Origin: Prevotellaceae bacterium UBA5903
GTDB taxonomy: Bacteria > Bacteroidota > Bacteroidia > Bacteroidales > Bacteroidaceae
DNA length: 39,776 bases
Direction of reading: 5' to 3'
Assembly: GCA_002431845.1 (NCBI GenBank)
Contig: DJEH01000074.1
Coordinates: 1-39,776, forward strand
Part shown: piece after piece, positions 1 through 8,900 of the stretch
Layout: every line of letters begins with the position of its first letter
How positions within the stretch are numbered: the first letter of the stretch is position 1
The notes under the pieces: generated by a model
Told to the model about the DNA's origin: nothing
Databases searched by the model: none
Seen by the model: the letters and a program-made list of their open reading frames with translations, nothing else
Made by a program: the position numbers and the translations under genes

Positions 1-196
1 TCTTAGGGTATAAGGATACGTATTCTTAGGGTATAAGGATACGTATCCTTAGAGTGTTAGAAAGGCTTTATAAGATAGGAAGAAGGGGAGAACAGGACGA
101 AGAATGTTTAATAGTGTAAAATATCAGGGTCACATTGTTAATTCCTTTAACATTTTGTTTCTATTTTGAATGTTCAGAATGTCAATAAAAGTTACC
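1..196 (-). repeat. Composite intergenic repeat, copy A (cut by window edge)
   Basis: Read on the minus strand this copy begins with a block around TTGACATTCTGAAC..TCAAAATAGAA and TGTTAAA (about 193-145). It continues through a spacer containing AAAGCCTT and ends in an array of the palindrome TAAGGATACGTATCCTTA. Two whole units are present (11-28 and 34-51) and a third is cut off at base 1. They are spaced 23 bp with a YACCC spacer. The same order of blocks occurs at 16965-17285 and 33293-33717. The distal hairpin seen in those copies would lie left of the window. Function is unknown. Confidence 0.8.
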
Positions 197-250
197 AAAA
201 AGTAGGTGGGATGGTTCTGAAAACAACGCTATGTTTCAGAACCATCCCAC
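197..250 (-). terminator. Rho-independent terminator of the Ala-rich lipoprotein gene
   Basis: The inverted repeat GTGGGATGGTTCTGAAAAC (206-224) pairs with its complement at 232-250. On the minus strand it is followed by a T-run (197-201 read in reverse). It lies 31 bp past the stop of the lipoprotein gene, which is where a terminator is expected. Confidence 0.85.
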
Positions 251-281
251 GCTTTTATCAGAATAAATACAATAAAAGGAA

Positions 282-1040
282 TTATTGTACACCTAAGCCT
301 TTGTTGATAGCATTAGAGAGTTTAGTAGCACCTTTCTTAATAGCTTCATCAGCCTTTTTGTTAGCTTTTTCAACGGCTGCATCGCGTTTTGCCTTAGCAT
401 CGTTGGCTGCTTTAGTAGCAGCAGCTTTGGCATCACTCTTAGCTTTGTTCACAGCCTTTTGGCCTGCAGCTTCGGCAGCAGCCTTGGCCGCAGCGGGGGC
501 AGCCTTTGCAGCACTTACGGCCTTGTTTGCAGCTGATTTTGCAGCATTTACGTCGTTCTCTACAGCTTGAGCAGCACCTTGTGCCGCATTTTTAACGTTT
601 TGTGGAGCATTAGCTACAGCATTTACAACGTCTACAACCGTGACCGATTGAGGGTCGATGTTCTTAATTTCATTAGCATGATTCTGTAGGTATGTTTGCA
701 ATTTTGAAGCATAAGCTTGAGCAGCCTCCGTGTTGCCCGATGCTTTGAGTTCTGCCACTTTTTGCTGAATATTGGCAACAGATTGTTTAACCATTTCTGG
801 ATTGCTCTTGCCGGCTGCAATAGCCTTGTCAAGTGATTGGATAGCCGCATCAGCATCTTGACTTGCAGTTTGTGCATCGGCGTTTGCGCTAGTATTCGTA
901 TCAGAAGTTGCATCGCTGATTGCTGAGTCGGCAATAGCAGCAGAGTCGGCACCAGTGGTAGCATCGCTTGTTTTGTTTCCGCCACATGAAGCAAATGAAA
1001 GGGCTGCAAAAGCAGCTGCTACGATAAATAATTTTTTCAT
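282..1040 (-). CDS. Ala/Lys-rich helical lipoprotein, function unknown
   Basis: A 252-residue protein with a lipoprotein signal peptide: basic start, hydrophobic stretch and a lipobox ending at Cys19 (SFASC). The residues just after Cys are GGNKTSD, then a Ser/Thr/Asp/Ala-rich linker to about residue 65. The rest is almost entirely predicted helix, with dense Ala-Lys/Asp repeats from about 155 onward (AAxKAA, KANKKADEAIKK). This suggests a long amphipathic coil, superficially like Lpp-type or H1-like proteins. I do not recognise a named family, and low-complexity similarity to histone-like tails should not be read as function. It sits alone between its own terminator and an inverted repeat upstream. 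Its likely location is the periplasmic side of a membrane. The reading frame and lipobox are clear, the role is not. Confidence 0.85.
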   Translation of the reverse strand: MKKLFIVAAAFAALSFASCGGNKTSDATTGADSAAIADSAISDATSDTNTSANADAQTASQDADAAIQSLDKAIAAGKSNPEMVKQSVANIQQKVAELKASGNTEAAQAYASKLQTYLQNHANEIKNIDPQSVTVVDVVNAVANAPQNVKNAAQGAAQAVENDVNAAKSAANKAVSAAKAAPAAAKAAAEAAGQKAVNKAKSDAKAAATKAANDAKAKRDAAVEKANKKADEAIKKGATKLSNAINKGLGVQ

Positions 1041-1067
1041 TGTAAAATATTTCTATTTATTGAGTAT

Positions 1068-1113
1068 TAAGTAGGTATTCAAAATAATTTATATAAGTAT
1101 GAACACCTACTTA
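1068..1113. repeat. Small inverted repeat TAAGTAGGTRTTCA, copy 1
   Basis: TAAGTAGGTATTCA (1068-1081) pairs with TGAACACCTACTTA (1100-1113) with one mismatch or G-U. It sits between the stop of sufE and the start of the lipoprotein gene. The same arms recur at 20898-20945, and a shortened form at 33143-33169. There is no T-run, so it is not a classical terminator. Confidence 0.75.
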
Positions 1114-1133
1114 TAATGAATTAAAGGGTGAAT

Positions 1134-1565
1134 TTAAGCCTGTTCTGCCAATTTAGTTTGAAAAGCTAAGGCATACATGCGCACTTGTTTAATCATGGCT
1201 AAAAGTCCATTAGAACGTGTTGGCGACAAATGCTCGGTAAGCCCTATTTTGTCAATAAAATAAAGTTTAGCATCGAGTATATCTTGCGGTGTGTGGTGAT
1301 TGACCACGCGTATAACAAGCGACACTATGCCCTTTACAATCAAGGCATCGCTCTCGGCACGGAAGTCGAGTAGTCCATTGTGTTCTTCGCATACAATCCA
1401 CACGCGGCTCTGACAACCATCTATAAGGTTCTGATCAGTTTTTTCGTTTGCAGGAAGTGGAGCTTGCTCTTCGCCCAGGTCGATAAGCAATTGATAACGA
1501 TCCATCCAATCGTCGAGTTCGCAAAACTCCTCAATGATTTCGTCTTGAGTTTCGTTGATAGTCAT
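1134..1565 (-). CDS. sufE: SufE family cysteine-desulfurase activator
   Basis: A 143-residue SufE protein. SufE accepts sulfane sulfur from a cysteine desulfurase (SufS) on a conserved Cys and passes it to the SUF scaffold for Fe-S cluster assembly in the cytoplasm. The sulfur-accepting Cys is Cys51 in LIDGCQSRVW, the hallmark of the family. The length and the C-terminal helical end (LSPTRSNGLLAMIKQV) fit single-domain SufE. It is the last gene of the lrp operon, 63 bp after the glutaminyl cyclase gene, with no promoter visible between them. No sufS, sufB, sufC or sufD is in the window, so this sufE is separated from the rest of the SUF genes, or those lie elsewhere. Confidence 0.92.
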   Translation of the reverse strand: MTINETQDEIIEEFCELDDWMDRYQLLIDLGEEQAPLPANEKTDQNLIDGCQSRVWIVCEEHNGLLDFRAESDALIVKGIVSLVIRVVNHHTPQDILDAKLYFIDKIGLTEHLSPTRSNGLLAMIKQVRMYALAFQTKLAEQA

Positions 1566-1628
1566 TGTTGATATGTTGTTATGAATTTATCAAACAAAAG
1601 TTGTGATTTGTTGATAAGCAATATTTTT

Positions 1629-2651
1629 CTATTGTTCCGAAAGGAATTGGATGAGCGTTTGTCCAACTCCACGTAGTGTTTCCTTTGATATGTTTTGTGG
1701 CGTATCGTTGATGGTATGCCATGTAACACCAAAAGAGTTTTCGCCTTCAACAAATGGGATGATGTCGATTGTGGGTATGCCTGCAATCTCGTTCATAGGC
1801 ACATGATCGTCTTGTGCATATCCACCATCTGTGGCTTGAAAAAGGTTAGACGCTCCAGCACGTGTGGCTGCATCCCACACACGCACCATAACGTCGCGTG
1901 CGTAGCGCATGCTCACCCCTTCGTAGGCAAATCGTGCATCGGTTCCTCCCACCATATCGAGTAAAATGCCAAACTTAGCTTTGTAGCCTTTGGCATGAGG
2001 GTGCTTGGCCCAATACTGCGAGCCTAAGCACCAATCAGAGCCATCTTGCGGTGCTTGAGAGGATGCCCAATCGGGGGCACCATAGTCCTCAGAGTCAAAG
2101 CAAATGAAGTCTATACCCACATTTGGCTTAAGCTGTTTGAGGCAACGAGCCACCTCAAGCATTACTGCCACACCACTTGCACCATCGTTGGCAGCCATAA
2201 CAGGTTCATGGCGTTTGGTAGAGTCTGGATCTTGGTCGGCCCACGGACGACTCTCCCAATGAGTGCAGATAATGATGCGATCTGTTAGCTCAGGACGATA
2301 AGCTGCAATAATATTAGTAGACTTAAGCACCTTGCCGTCCCATGCCTTAAGATTGGCATTCTGCTCGGTGACATTAAGACCTAAAGTTTTAAAAGCATTA
2401 ACAATATATTCTTTGCACTTATCGTGTGCCACAGAGTTGGGGGTGCGTGGTCCGAAATCGCATTGTTTCACCACCGAAGCATAAGCCGAGTCTGCATTAA
2501 ACTTTACGCTGGTTACGGCTATGGTATCGGTGCTTTCGCCCTCATTGTTATTGGTTTTATTGCTTTTACATGCGGTGAACAAGCATAGAGAAGAAAGCAC
2601 TATGCAAGCACCAACACCGCTGATTGCTTTTTTTAAAATTTTATTTTGCAT
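1629..2651 (-). CDS. Type II glutaminyl-peptide cyclotransferase (M28 fold), lipoprotein
   Basis: A 340-residue M28-fold enzyme with a lipoprotein signal (LFTAC, lipid-anchored Cys28), so probably anchored in the envelope. Candidate metal and catalytic residues are His131 (CTHWESRPWAD), Asp156 (ANDGASG), Glu188-Asp189 (DSED), Asp232 (LLDMVGG) and His312 (TWHTINDT). The stretches ANDGASGVAVMLEVAR, DSEDYG, DWCLGSQYWA and LLDMVGG resemble, from memory, the Porphyromonas gingivalis and Prevotella intermedia glutaminyl cyclases. These cyclise N-terminal Gln to pyroglutamate, and ordinary M28 aminopeptidases lack the CLGSQYWA signature. It starts 16 bp after the C26-M19 gene. Two exported proteins in this window carry Gln at the predicted +1 position and are plausible substrates. 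An aminopeptidase activity cannot be excluded from sequence alone. Confidence 0.88.
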   Translation of the reverse strand: MQNKILKKAISGVGACIVLSSLCLFTACKSNKTNNNEGESTDTIAVTSVKFNADSAYASVVKQCDFGPRTPNSVAHDKCKEYIVNAFKTLGLNVTEQNANLKAWDGKVLKSTNIIAAYRPELTDRIIICTHWESRPWADQDPDSTKRHEPVMAANDGASGVAVMLEVARCLKQLKPNVGIDFICFDSEDYGAPDWASSQAPQDGSDWCLGSQYWAKHPHAKGYKAKFGILLDMVGGTDARFAYEGVSMRYARDVMVRVWDAATRAGASNLFQATDGGYAQDDHVPMNEIAGIPTIDIIPFVEGENSFGVTWHTINDTPQNISKETLRGVGQTLIQFLSEQ

Positions 2652-2667
2652 ACTGGAAAATCAGATT

Positions 2668-4407
2668 TTATAAAGCTGAATTTTGTACCTGAGACATTAC
2701 TCTGAGCCAATTACCTCCCCACACCTTTTGCAAGTCGTGAATGGTTAAGCCCTCTGCCAAAAGGCGGCGTGTAAGGTTGATAAGCTCTGATGCGCATGCA
2801 CATCCTGGCACACCGCCATCGCCATCGAAGTCGCTCCCGATGCCTACGTGGTCGATGCCAGCAACGCATATCATGTGCATAAGGTGGCGGACGATATCGT
2901 CGATAGTAGCGGGGTGGCTCTCTTCGTCAAGACGAAGGAAGCCATGATAGAACGTTACTTGAGCCACGCCACCAGCCTTGGCAAGTGCACGCAATTGGTC
3001 GTCGGTAAGGTTGCGTGGGTGGTTGCAAATGGCCTTGCTCGAGGCGTGCGAGCATACGATGGGTTGGCTGCTACATTGCAGAGCATCGTAGAAAGAAGTT
3101 TCGGCTGCATGGCTCAAATCTACCATAATGCCACAACGATTCAACTCTTTTACCACCTCTCTACCAAAGTCAGAAAGGCCACCATGCTCGTTGTTAGAGC
3201 GACGGGCGGAGTCGCAAATATCGTTGTCGCCGTTGTGACAAAGCGTGATGTAGACTACGCCCATCCTCTTGAATAGCTCAATATTAGCAAGATCTTTGCC
3301 TATGGCATAGCCGTTTTCAATACCACGCATGATAGAGAGTTTGCCCTCAAGCTTGTTATGGTATAGATCGTCAGGGGTACGGGCTAAAGCCACATTGGGC
3401 GCAATGTTTACGCGATGCTCAATCTCTGCCAGGATGTCTATGGTTTGCTTTGTTACCTCTTTTTCAGTATGTTCGTCGCGCTCACCCTGCGGCAGATAAG
3501 CTACCATGGTAGAAACATCGAGGTGGCCTTCACGCATCTTGGGGAAGTCTACAAGCAACTGCTTGTCGCGCTCAGTAAGGCATACACCCTTGTCAAAAAA
3601 CATAGGAGTATCGCAATGCGAATCGAGTGTGAGTATGCTACGATGCACGTTTTTGGCCTTGCTAAACGATTGAGCTTCGGCTATAAAGTGCTTAAATAGG
3701 GGCATCATACAGTCGTTGCCATCGAGTGTAAAACACTCTGGATGCCACTGCACGCCCACAATGCTTTTCATCTCACAGCTCTCTATTGCCTCAATCACGC
3801 CATCGGCCGAATGTGCAGTAGCCTTGAACTTTGGCCCTGTCTCGGCCACAGCTTGGTGATGGAAGGAGTTTACGGCAAAGCGTTTACCAAATAGTTTATG
3901 CATGAGCGACCCCTCGGCGCTTTCAACAAAGTGAGTGGCAACTGTGCGATCAGCATCTTGCGAGTGCTTGATGAGATTGGCATGGGGTAGGGAGGTGCGT
4001 ATGTCTTGCATCACCTTGCCACCCAATGCAGCCACAAGCATCTGTATGCCACGGCAAATGCCTAACATTGGTATCTGGCGGTTGTATGCCAAACGGATAA
4101 GTTGTAGCTCAAACTCATCGCGCTCGTGGTTGATGTTATGGAGCGCAGGCACAGGGTCTTCGCCCAGCAATATGGGATTGAGATCGGCCCCGCCAGAGAG
4201 CAACAAACCATCAATGCGTTCGAGCAAATCGACCATAGAGTCGTTGATGTTGCGTGTGGGCGGGATAACCATAGGTATGCCACCTGCCTTCTCTATTGAG
4301 CGGAAATAACCGGGCAAGAGTTTGAGTTGCCCCTCATCATAGTTGCCAGTTATGCCAATAATAGGATGCGTGCCTAATGAGGCAAGCGCATTTGAGTTGA
4401 TATCCAT
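2668..4407 (-). CDS. Fusion of gamma-glutamyl hydrolase (C26) and membrane-dipeptidase-type (M19) domains
   Basis: A 579-residue two-domain protein without a signal peptide, so probably cytoplasmic. Residues 14-245 are a class I amidotransferase-like gamma-glutamyl hydrolase (peptidase C26/PuuD type). The nucleophile is Cys118 (LGICRGIQ) and the His222-x-Glu224 pair is in QWHPE. Residues 256-575 are a peptidase M19 (renal dipeptidase) domain with all candidate zinc ligands: His264 and Asp266 (DSHCDT), Glu364 (GIENG), His433 (DLSHA), His454 (CSHAS) and Asp526 (GIGSDFDG). The join around 246-256 is short. C26 enzymes cleave gamma-glutamyl amides, and M19 enzymes cleave dipeptides such as Cys-Gly. 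Together they could break a gamma-glutamyl tripeptide into free amino acids; that is inference. The gene starts 12 bp after DUF4491 in the lrp operon. Confidence 0.9.
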   Translation of the reverse strand: MDINSNALASLGTHPIIGITGNYDEGQLKLLPGYFRSIEKAGGIPMVIPPTRNINDSMVDLLERIDGLLLSGGADLNPILLGEDPVPALHNINHERDEFELQLIRLAYNRQIPMLGICRGIQMLVAALGGKVMQDIRTSLPHANLIKHSQDADRTVATHFVESAEGSLMHKLFGKRFAVNSFHHQAVAETGPKFKATAHSADGVIEAIESCEMKSIVGVQWHPECFTLDGNDCMMPLFKHFIAEAQSFSKAKNVHRSILTLDSHCDTPMFFDKGVCLTERDKQLLVDFPKMREGHLDVSTMVAYLPQGERDEHTEKEVTKQTIDILAEIEHRVNIAPNVALARTPDDLYHNKLEGKLSIMRGIENGYAIGKDLANIELFKRMGVVYITLCHNGDNDICDSARRSNNEHGGLSDFGREVVKELNRCGIMVDLSHAAETSFYDALQCSSQPIVCSHASSKAICNHPRNLTDDQLRALAKAGGVAQVTFYHGFLRLDEESHPATIDDIVRHLMHMICVAGIDHVGIGSDFDGDGGVPGCACASELINLTRRLLAEGLTIHDLQKVWGGNWLRVMSQVQNSAL

Positions 4408-4419
4408 TGCTGCTTGTTA

Positions 4420-4743
4420 TCAGAGTTGTTTTTTCTTTGCTTTTCTACGCAAAAAATCCTTTCTATGACCTTCTCCCTCAGGAAACCAACCTTTGTCTAC
4501 TCGCTCTCTTTGTTCAAAAAGTTCGAGTATTGACCATAAGGCTGAAAAGCCTATTACCCCCACTATTGCGCTCAGAAATACGTTGGATAAGAACAAGGCT
4601 CCAACTATGCAGCCTATGCCCACAAGCAGGAATATCCACCACGGACGTGTGCCGCAATGGTACTCTGTTTTGATGACAATAGGGTGGAATAAGCCTATAA
4701 TTAGAAACGTGGCTAAACCTATAAGTGCTCCAGTAAAGGTCAT
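4420..4743 (-). CDS. DUF4491 family small membrane protein
   Basis: A 107-residue protein with three predicted membrane segments: residues 1-21, about 36-54 and about 56-75. A charged C-terminal tail follows (ELFEQRERVDKGWFPEGEGHRK). The pattern GLFHPIVIKTEYHCGTRPWW and the tail with GWFP match what I know of the DUF4491 family, which is common in Bacteroidota and has no assigned function. It lies 31 bp downstream of lrp and 12 bp upstream of the C26-M19 fusion on the same strand, so it is probably co-transcribed with them. Confidence 0.8.
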   Translation of the reverse strand: MTFTGALIGLATFLIIGLFHPIVIKTEYHCGTRPWWIFLLVGIGCIVGALFLSNVFLSAIVGVIGFSALWSILELFEQRERVDKGWFPEGEGHRKDFLRRKAKKKQL

Positions 4744-4774
4744 GGCTAAATGGGATGTTGGATAGTAATTAAAC

Positions 4775-5242
4775 TTAATCTTCTTGTAAGCAAACGGGCA
4801 CTGTGCGATTGATACTTTGCTCTAATGAGATAAGCGTCTCGGTGGAGATTACTCCATGTATCTCTTGTATATGGTTGTTGAGCAAATCCATAAGATGCTC
4901 GTTGTCGCGCGAGTAGAGTTTGATAAGCATGGTGTAGGGACCTGTGGTGAAATGACACTCAACTATTTCGGGTATCTTTTCGAGTTGTTCAGCCACACCT
5001 TTATACATTGAGCCTCTTTCGAGCTTTATACCTACATAAGTACATGTGCTATATCCAATGCTCTTAGGACACACGGTATAGCCCGAGCCAGTTATAACAC
5101 CTGCCTCAATAAGACGCTGAACGCGCTGGTGAATAGCTGCGCGCGATACACCGCATACTGCTGCAACATCCTTAAACGGAATGCGCGCATTAACTGATAT
5201 AATCTTCAGTATTTTCAGATCTAAAAGATCTACCTTTTCCAT
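4775..5242 (-). CDS. Lrp/AsnC family transcriptional regulator
   Basis: A 155-residue regulator. Residues 5-60 form the winged helix-turn-helix (DLKILKIISVNARIPFKDVA, then CGVSRAAIHQRVQRL) with a recognition helix of Lrp type. Residues about 70-150 form the RAM ligand-binding domain with the usual beta-strand pattern (YVGIKLERGS.., ECHFTTGPYTMLIKLYSRD). Family members bind DNA as dimers or octamers and sense amino acids. This is the first gene of a five-gene operon that includes a gamma-glutamyl hydrolase/dipeptidase and glutaminyl cyclase, which fits control by an amino acid. Its promoter is overlapped at the -33 element by a 17-bp-arm palindrome (5387-5422), a good candidate for autoregulation. 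The actual ligand cannot be read from sequence. Confidence 0.9.
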   Translation of the reverse strand: MEKVDLLDLKILKIISVNARIPFKDVAAVCGVSRAAIHQRVQRLIEAGVITGSGYTVCPKSIGYSTCTYVGIKLERGSMYKGVAEQLEKIPEIVECHFTTGPYTMLIKLYSRDNEHLMDLLNNHIQEIHGVISTETLISLEQSINRTVPVCLQED

Positions 5243-5358
5243 ATTTATTTCTTTATCTATGTGTTTTAGGTTTTAAATCTTTGTTTTCTTCGGAAAGTAG
5301 CAAAAGGTAAGTTATATGCTGCTTTTTTGCATAAAAACGCAGTAATACCTCTTTGTTG

Positions 5359-5389
5359 CAAAGGTAATGTAAGGGTTTAAAAGAACAAA
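5359..5389 (-). promoter_or_regulatory. Promoter of the lrp operon
   Basis: On the minus strand TTG (5388-5386), 19 bp, then TACCTTTG (5366-5359). This is an exact Bacteroidota housekeeping promoter, placing the start near 5352 and giving a leader of about 110 nt. Confidence 0.8.
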
Positions 5390-5422
5390 GTGAAAATGAA
5401 AAAAGTTTTTCATTTTCACTTT
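5387..5422. promoter_or_regulatory. Perfect palindrome over the lrp -33 region, candidate operator
   Basis: AAAGTGAAAATGAAAAA (5387-5403) and its exact complement (5406-5422) are separated by two bases. The inner end touches the -33 element of the lrp promoter. An Lrp-type regulator binding here would block its own promoter; this is inference from position. Confidence 0.55.
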
Positions 5423-5558
5423 GTAATATCATACCATAAAGTTGCTACAAAATGATTATATCGGTGCTTTTATAGTTGTGATAAAATATGCAATCATCTG
5501 CTAATTTAATATGACAAAATGCTGCATAATAATAGAGTAGGAGAGGGCAATTTTGTTG

Positions 5559-5608
5559 TTAAAAACAATAATGAGGTATGACTTTGCTTACCGCTTGTCT
5601 TACCTCAT
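5559..5608 (-). terminator. Terminator of the M60/small-peptide operon
   Basis: ATGAGGTATGAC (5571-5582) pairs with GTCTTACCTCAT (5597-5608) with one mismatch. On the minus strand a T-run follows (5561-5565 in reverse). It lies 58 bp after the small peptide gene. The 5423-5558 stretch upstream of it shows nothing else that I can name. Confidence 0.7.
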
Positions 5609-5665
5609 CATTAGTATGTAGGCTAAAAAAGAGATATATGTTTAATTACACTCTTTTTAAGTCTG

Positions 5666-5851
5666 TTATTCTTCTGTATGCTCATCGTTTAACTCATTCC
5701 ACATGCTTGAATTCCATTGTTTATTATTGCTTTTGTCTGAGTTGTCTACATTTTCGTCTGTAGTTCCAATCTCAATGCTTCCGCACAACATTGTGTTGAA
5801 AATAGGAACAATGGATATGGCTTGCGGCGATGTATATGCTTTCTTTTTCAT
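5666..5851 (-). CDS. Small MKKK-Y-P...LC-S type peptide
   Basis: A 61-residue ORF starting MKKKAYTSPQ. I chose this Met over an upstream one at 5899, because MKKKxY is the usual start of a widespread class of short Bacteroidota proteins and because the longer version would add 16 residues of unlike composition. The shape is a basic start, a Tyr and Pro near residues 6-9, a hydrophobic stretch (ISIVPIFNTMLCGS) with one Cys, then a very polar Asn/Asp/Ser/Glu-rich tail (NVDNSDKSNN). It is neither a proper signal peptide nor a lipobox. It starts 62 bp after the M60 stop on the same strand, before a terminator, so it is probably co-transcribed with M60. The function is unknown; a precursor-like or chaperone-like role is only a guess. 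Confidence 0.6.
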   Translation of the reverse strand: MKKKAYTSPQAISIVPIFNTMLCGSIEIGTTDENVDNSDKSNNKQWNSSMWNELNDEHTEE

Positions 5852-5913
5852 TCTTAGCTTATTTGTTTGGCATGTGCTCAACAACGTGATTGAGCACATG
5901 CCATAGGTGAATG

Positions 5914-8900
5914 TTATTTAATAATCTTTTGGCCTTTTACAATGTAGATATTGCCCTTCACTGGGTGCATTACCTTGCGGCCTGTGAGGTCGTAATATTG
6001 AACATCTTGTGTGCTATTTTGCATAGTGCTCTCAATAGCAGTAATGGGCTGTTGCTGGTGAATTACGTTGAGCAAACGAGGCGCATTTGCAGTTGTGCCA
6101 AACGGAGTAAGGTAACAACGGAATGCTGTAACGCTTCCCTTATCGGTAGTTACGCCAAAGGCTGTGCCAGCTGCATTCAGTTTATAATTGTTTGCACCAA
6201 TAGTTTTGTTGGTGTAACTGCCATTAAGCGTACCAAAGCTATCGGCCGTTTTTGTGGTGTAAGAAGCTACTTCTACATTGTGCTTTACAATGTTCCATGA
6301 GGTGATTGTTTCAGGACAATACACAAGGCATGGTGTGCCAGCTTCGAGTGTACTTTCGGTCTCCTTAAAGTAAAGACTTACGCTGCCATTTTGCTCTACA
6401 GCTTTGTTGTATTGCTCTATTTTTGCACCTTCGCCAAAGTCGGCAGAGGAGATGGCAAATGGTAAGCATACGCTATTATAACCTGCAGTGTTACTACGCA
6501 CGTAAGTAAGAGTAGCGGCAGTAAAGTTGGTTGGTGCATAGAAGTCTTGCTTATCTGTAAGCACTACGTTCTGTGCGGTGTTGTCGTTGCCGTTTACTAC
6601 GTTAGTAGCCTCAGTGAGTGTTGTGGGCAATGAACTTTGCTGAGCCTCGTTAGCCACAATGTAGGCAATGCTATTGATGCTTAGTTGGGGTAAGGTGCGT
6701 TCTGTACCATCGGTGTAGACGGTAACGGCCTTGTCTGAAGTAGTAGCATCGGCATGGTAAACCTTGAGTTCGTAGGTAGTGGCAGACGAATTTGGCATTG
6801 TTATATCTGTACCATCGGGTTGGGCAGCCTTTATCACAGGGTCGCTACCACCAAGTTTTTCAACAACAGAGGTAGGAAGAACAAATGACTTTTGATTTGA
6901 GAAGTAAAGCAAATTGCCATCGTTGTCGTACACCTTAAAACCTACTGCGCCTTCGCCGCTCATGGTGTAGGTATTGTTGCTCTTAGTGTATTTATAGCCA
7001 CTTGCATACTTGCCTGGAGCATAGTCGGAGTACGAACCTACATCGCCGCATTTGCCAACAGCATCTTCGTCATTATAGTCTGTTCTTAAGCCACCTGTTA
7101 GGTTGCCATCGTGGTCAATAGCAGGCTCGTGCTTGATGTGATTGTCAATAAATAAGATATTGCCCTTGGGCTTAGAATACTTGTGCATCTTAGCTATAGC
7201 CTCATCTATCATCTCTTGTGTGCAATAGGTGTAGTAGTCGCCATAGTCGCCAATACAGCGTGTTTCAAACGGAACAAAGAAGCCAAATGCTCTAAAGAAC
7301 TCACTTAAGTCGTCGCCACTCACCTCGCAACATTTCACGGCAAACTTTAAGAAGTCCTCTGACGCAGGAACGGGATTGCTCTGAGATCCTTTGCTGTGGT
7401 TGAGTGGGTCATTACGTAAACTACGGAAGAGTTCGGGGTAGAAGTTGGGGCAATAGCCTTCTTGCTGATAATATAGATAAAGTTTGAAGTACAAAAGGTT
7501 GCGATCCCAGAGTTCATAATCGTGCCAACTTGTACCTGCAGCATATTCGTTGGCAATATCCCAGAACTTGCGTCCGTTGAGTCGGGTAGAAGTCTTACCA
7601 TTAAGGTGTACAACCACTTGCGAGAAGAGGTTGTTAGAAATCTCAGTACAACCAATCATATTGATGAGAGATTGATGGATATGTCCATTTTCATGAGCAG
7701 GCCCCCAAAGCGAACCACCACCAGCAGCCATTGTGTCGTAATTGAGAATAGTGCTTAGCGTATTTTCGTTATAATATGTACCATAAGAACTGGCAAACAT
7801 ATAGTTGTAGGTGCAAGAGTAGAAACCTAACACATTGTTCCAACGGTCTTTGTACTCTTCAATGCCCATAAGTGAATGTTCAACATCTACCATCCAATCC
7901 CAAAAATCTACAATTTCGCGCATCTTTTCGGGGATATACTGCTTGGTGAGCGAAGCGTTGAGTTGATAGATAATTCTGCGACCTTTCATCATAACAAAAG
8001 GCTTGCTAAACAATCCATCGTTTACCATTTCTTTCCATTCATCGTCTGTGTCAATGCCCTTACGAGTTGCGTCGAAATAGCCATCAACTTCGCCCCCCTC
8101 GATATGGATGGCAAGGTTAGGGAAGTCAGCAAGTTTCTTCGAACTTGCCGAGCCATCTGTCGGAACTGTATAGTCTAAATAGAGGGCTGCACTCTTAGTT
8201 GGATTAATAATGTTTAATCCCTTCTTTAGGGCTCCCAAGTCTTCGCCTTGCGAGTCTGTAGCACTAACCATTCTCACTCTCACACTGGCACCATCGGGAA
8301 TATCGTTGCCCACAAAGATGTACATAAGGTTGTTGGTAGCCCCCCAAATGCCAGTAGGATTGCTTAAGTGAGTGTAGTAATACCCAAACTTTAAGATACC
8401 TTGCCAAGTTTCAGGACTACTATAAGGTGCAACTTCGCGTGTGCGGAAAATCTTTTCCCACTTGTCCCAAGAGTTGTTTTTAACCTTGAGGGCAATGCCT
8501 TGAAGCGTAGTCGAAGCCACCCCCGCAGCAGTAAGAGCAGCAGTTAGTTCGTTATCTGTCATGCCCTTATAAGCATCAGCTAATTCGGTACATGCAGCGT
8601 CCGTAAAGAATGATTTAAATGCGGCATAGTACGTATCAGCATTAGCCTTTTCGGTATTATTGTTTTGATATTTTTGCTGTGCTTCGGCAACCTGAGCTTC
8701 GGTTATATTAGTCTTAAGTAGGGTCCATACAGAGCCTGCAATGCCTGTAGCGTGTGTATAAGCCTTCCAAGTAAGCAAGCGTCCACTCGACCAGTGAAGG
8801 GCATGTTCCATGTCATTAGCTGGGTGAATGCCATAGCGTGGGATGAAGCGAGTATCGTCTACATATTCAAAGTAGAAGCCAGCATTGTTGCCCGATTTAG

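Noticed and set aside
11..51. Palindrome units taken as a CRISPR array
   Set aside because: Spacers are only 4-6 bp and nearly constant, units are perfect palindromes, and there are no cas genes.
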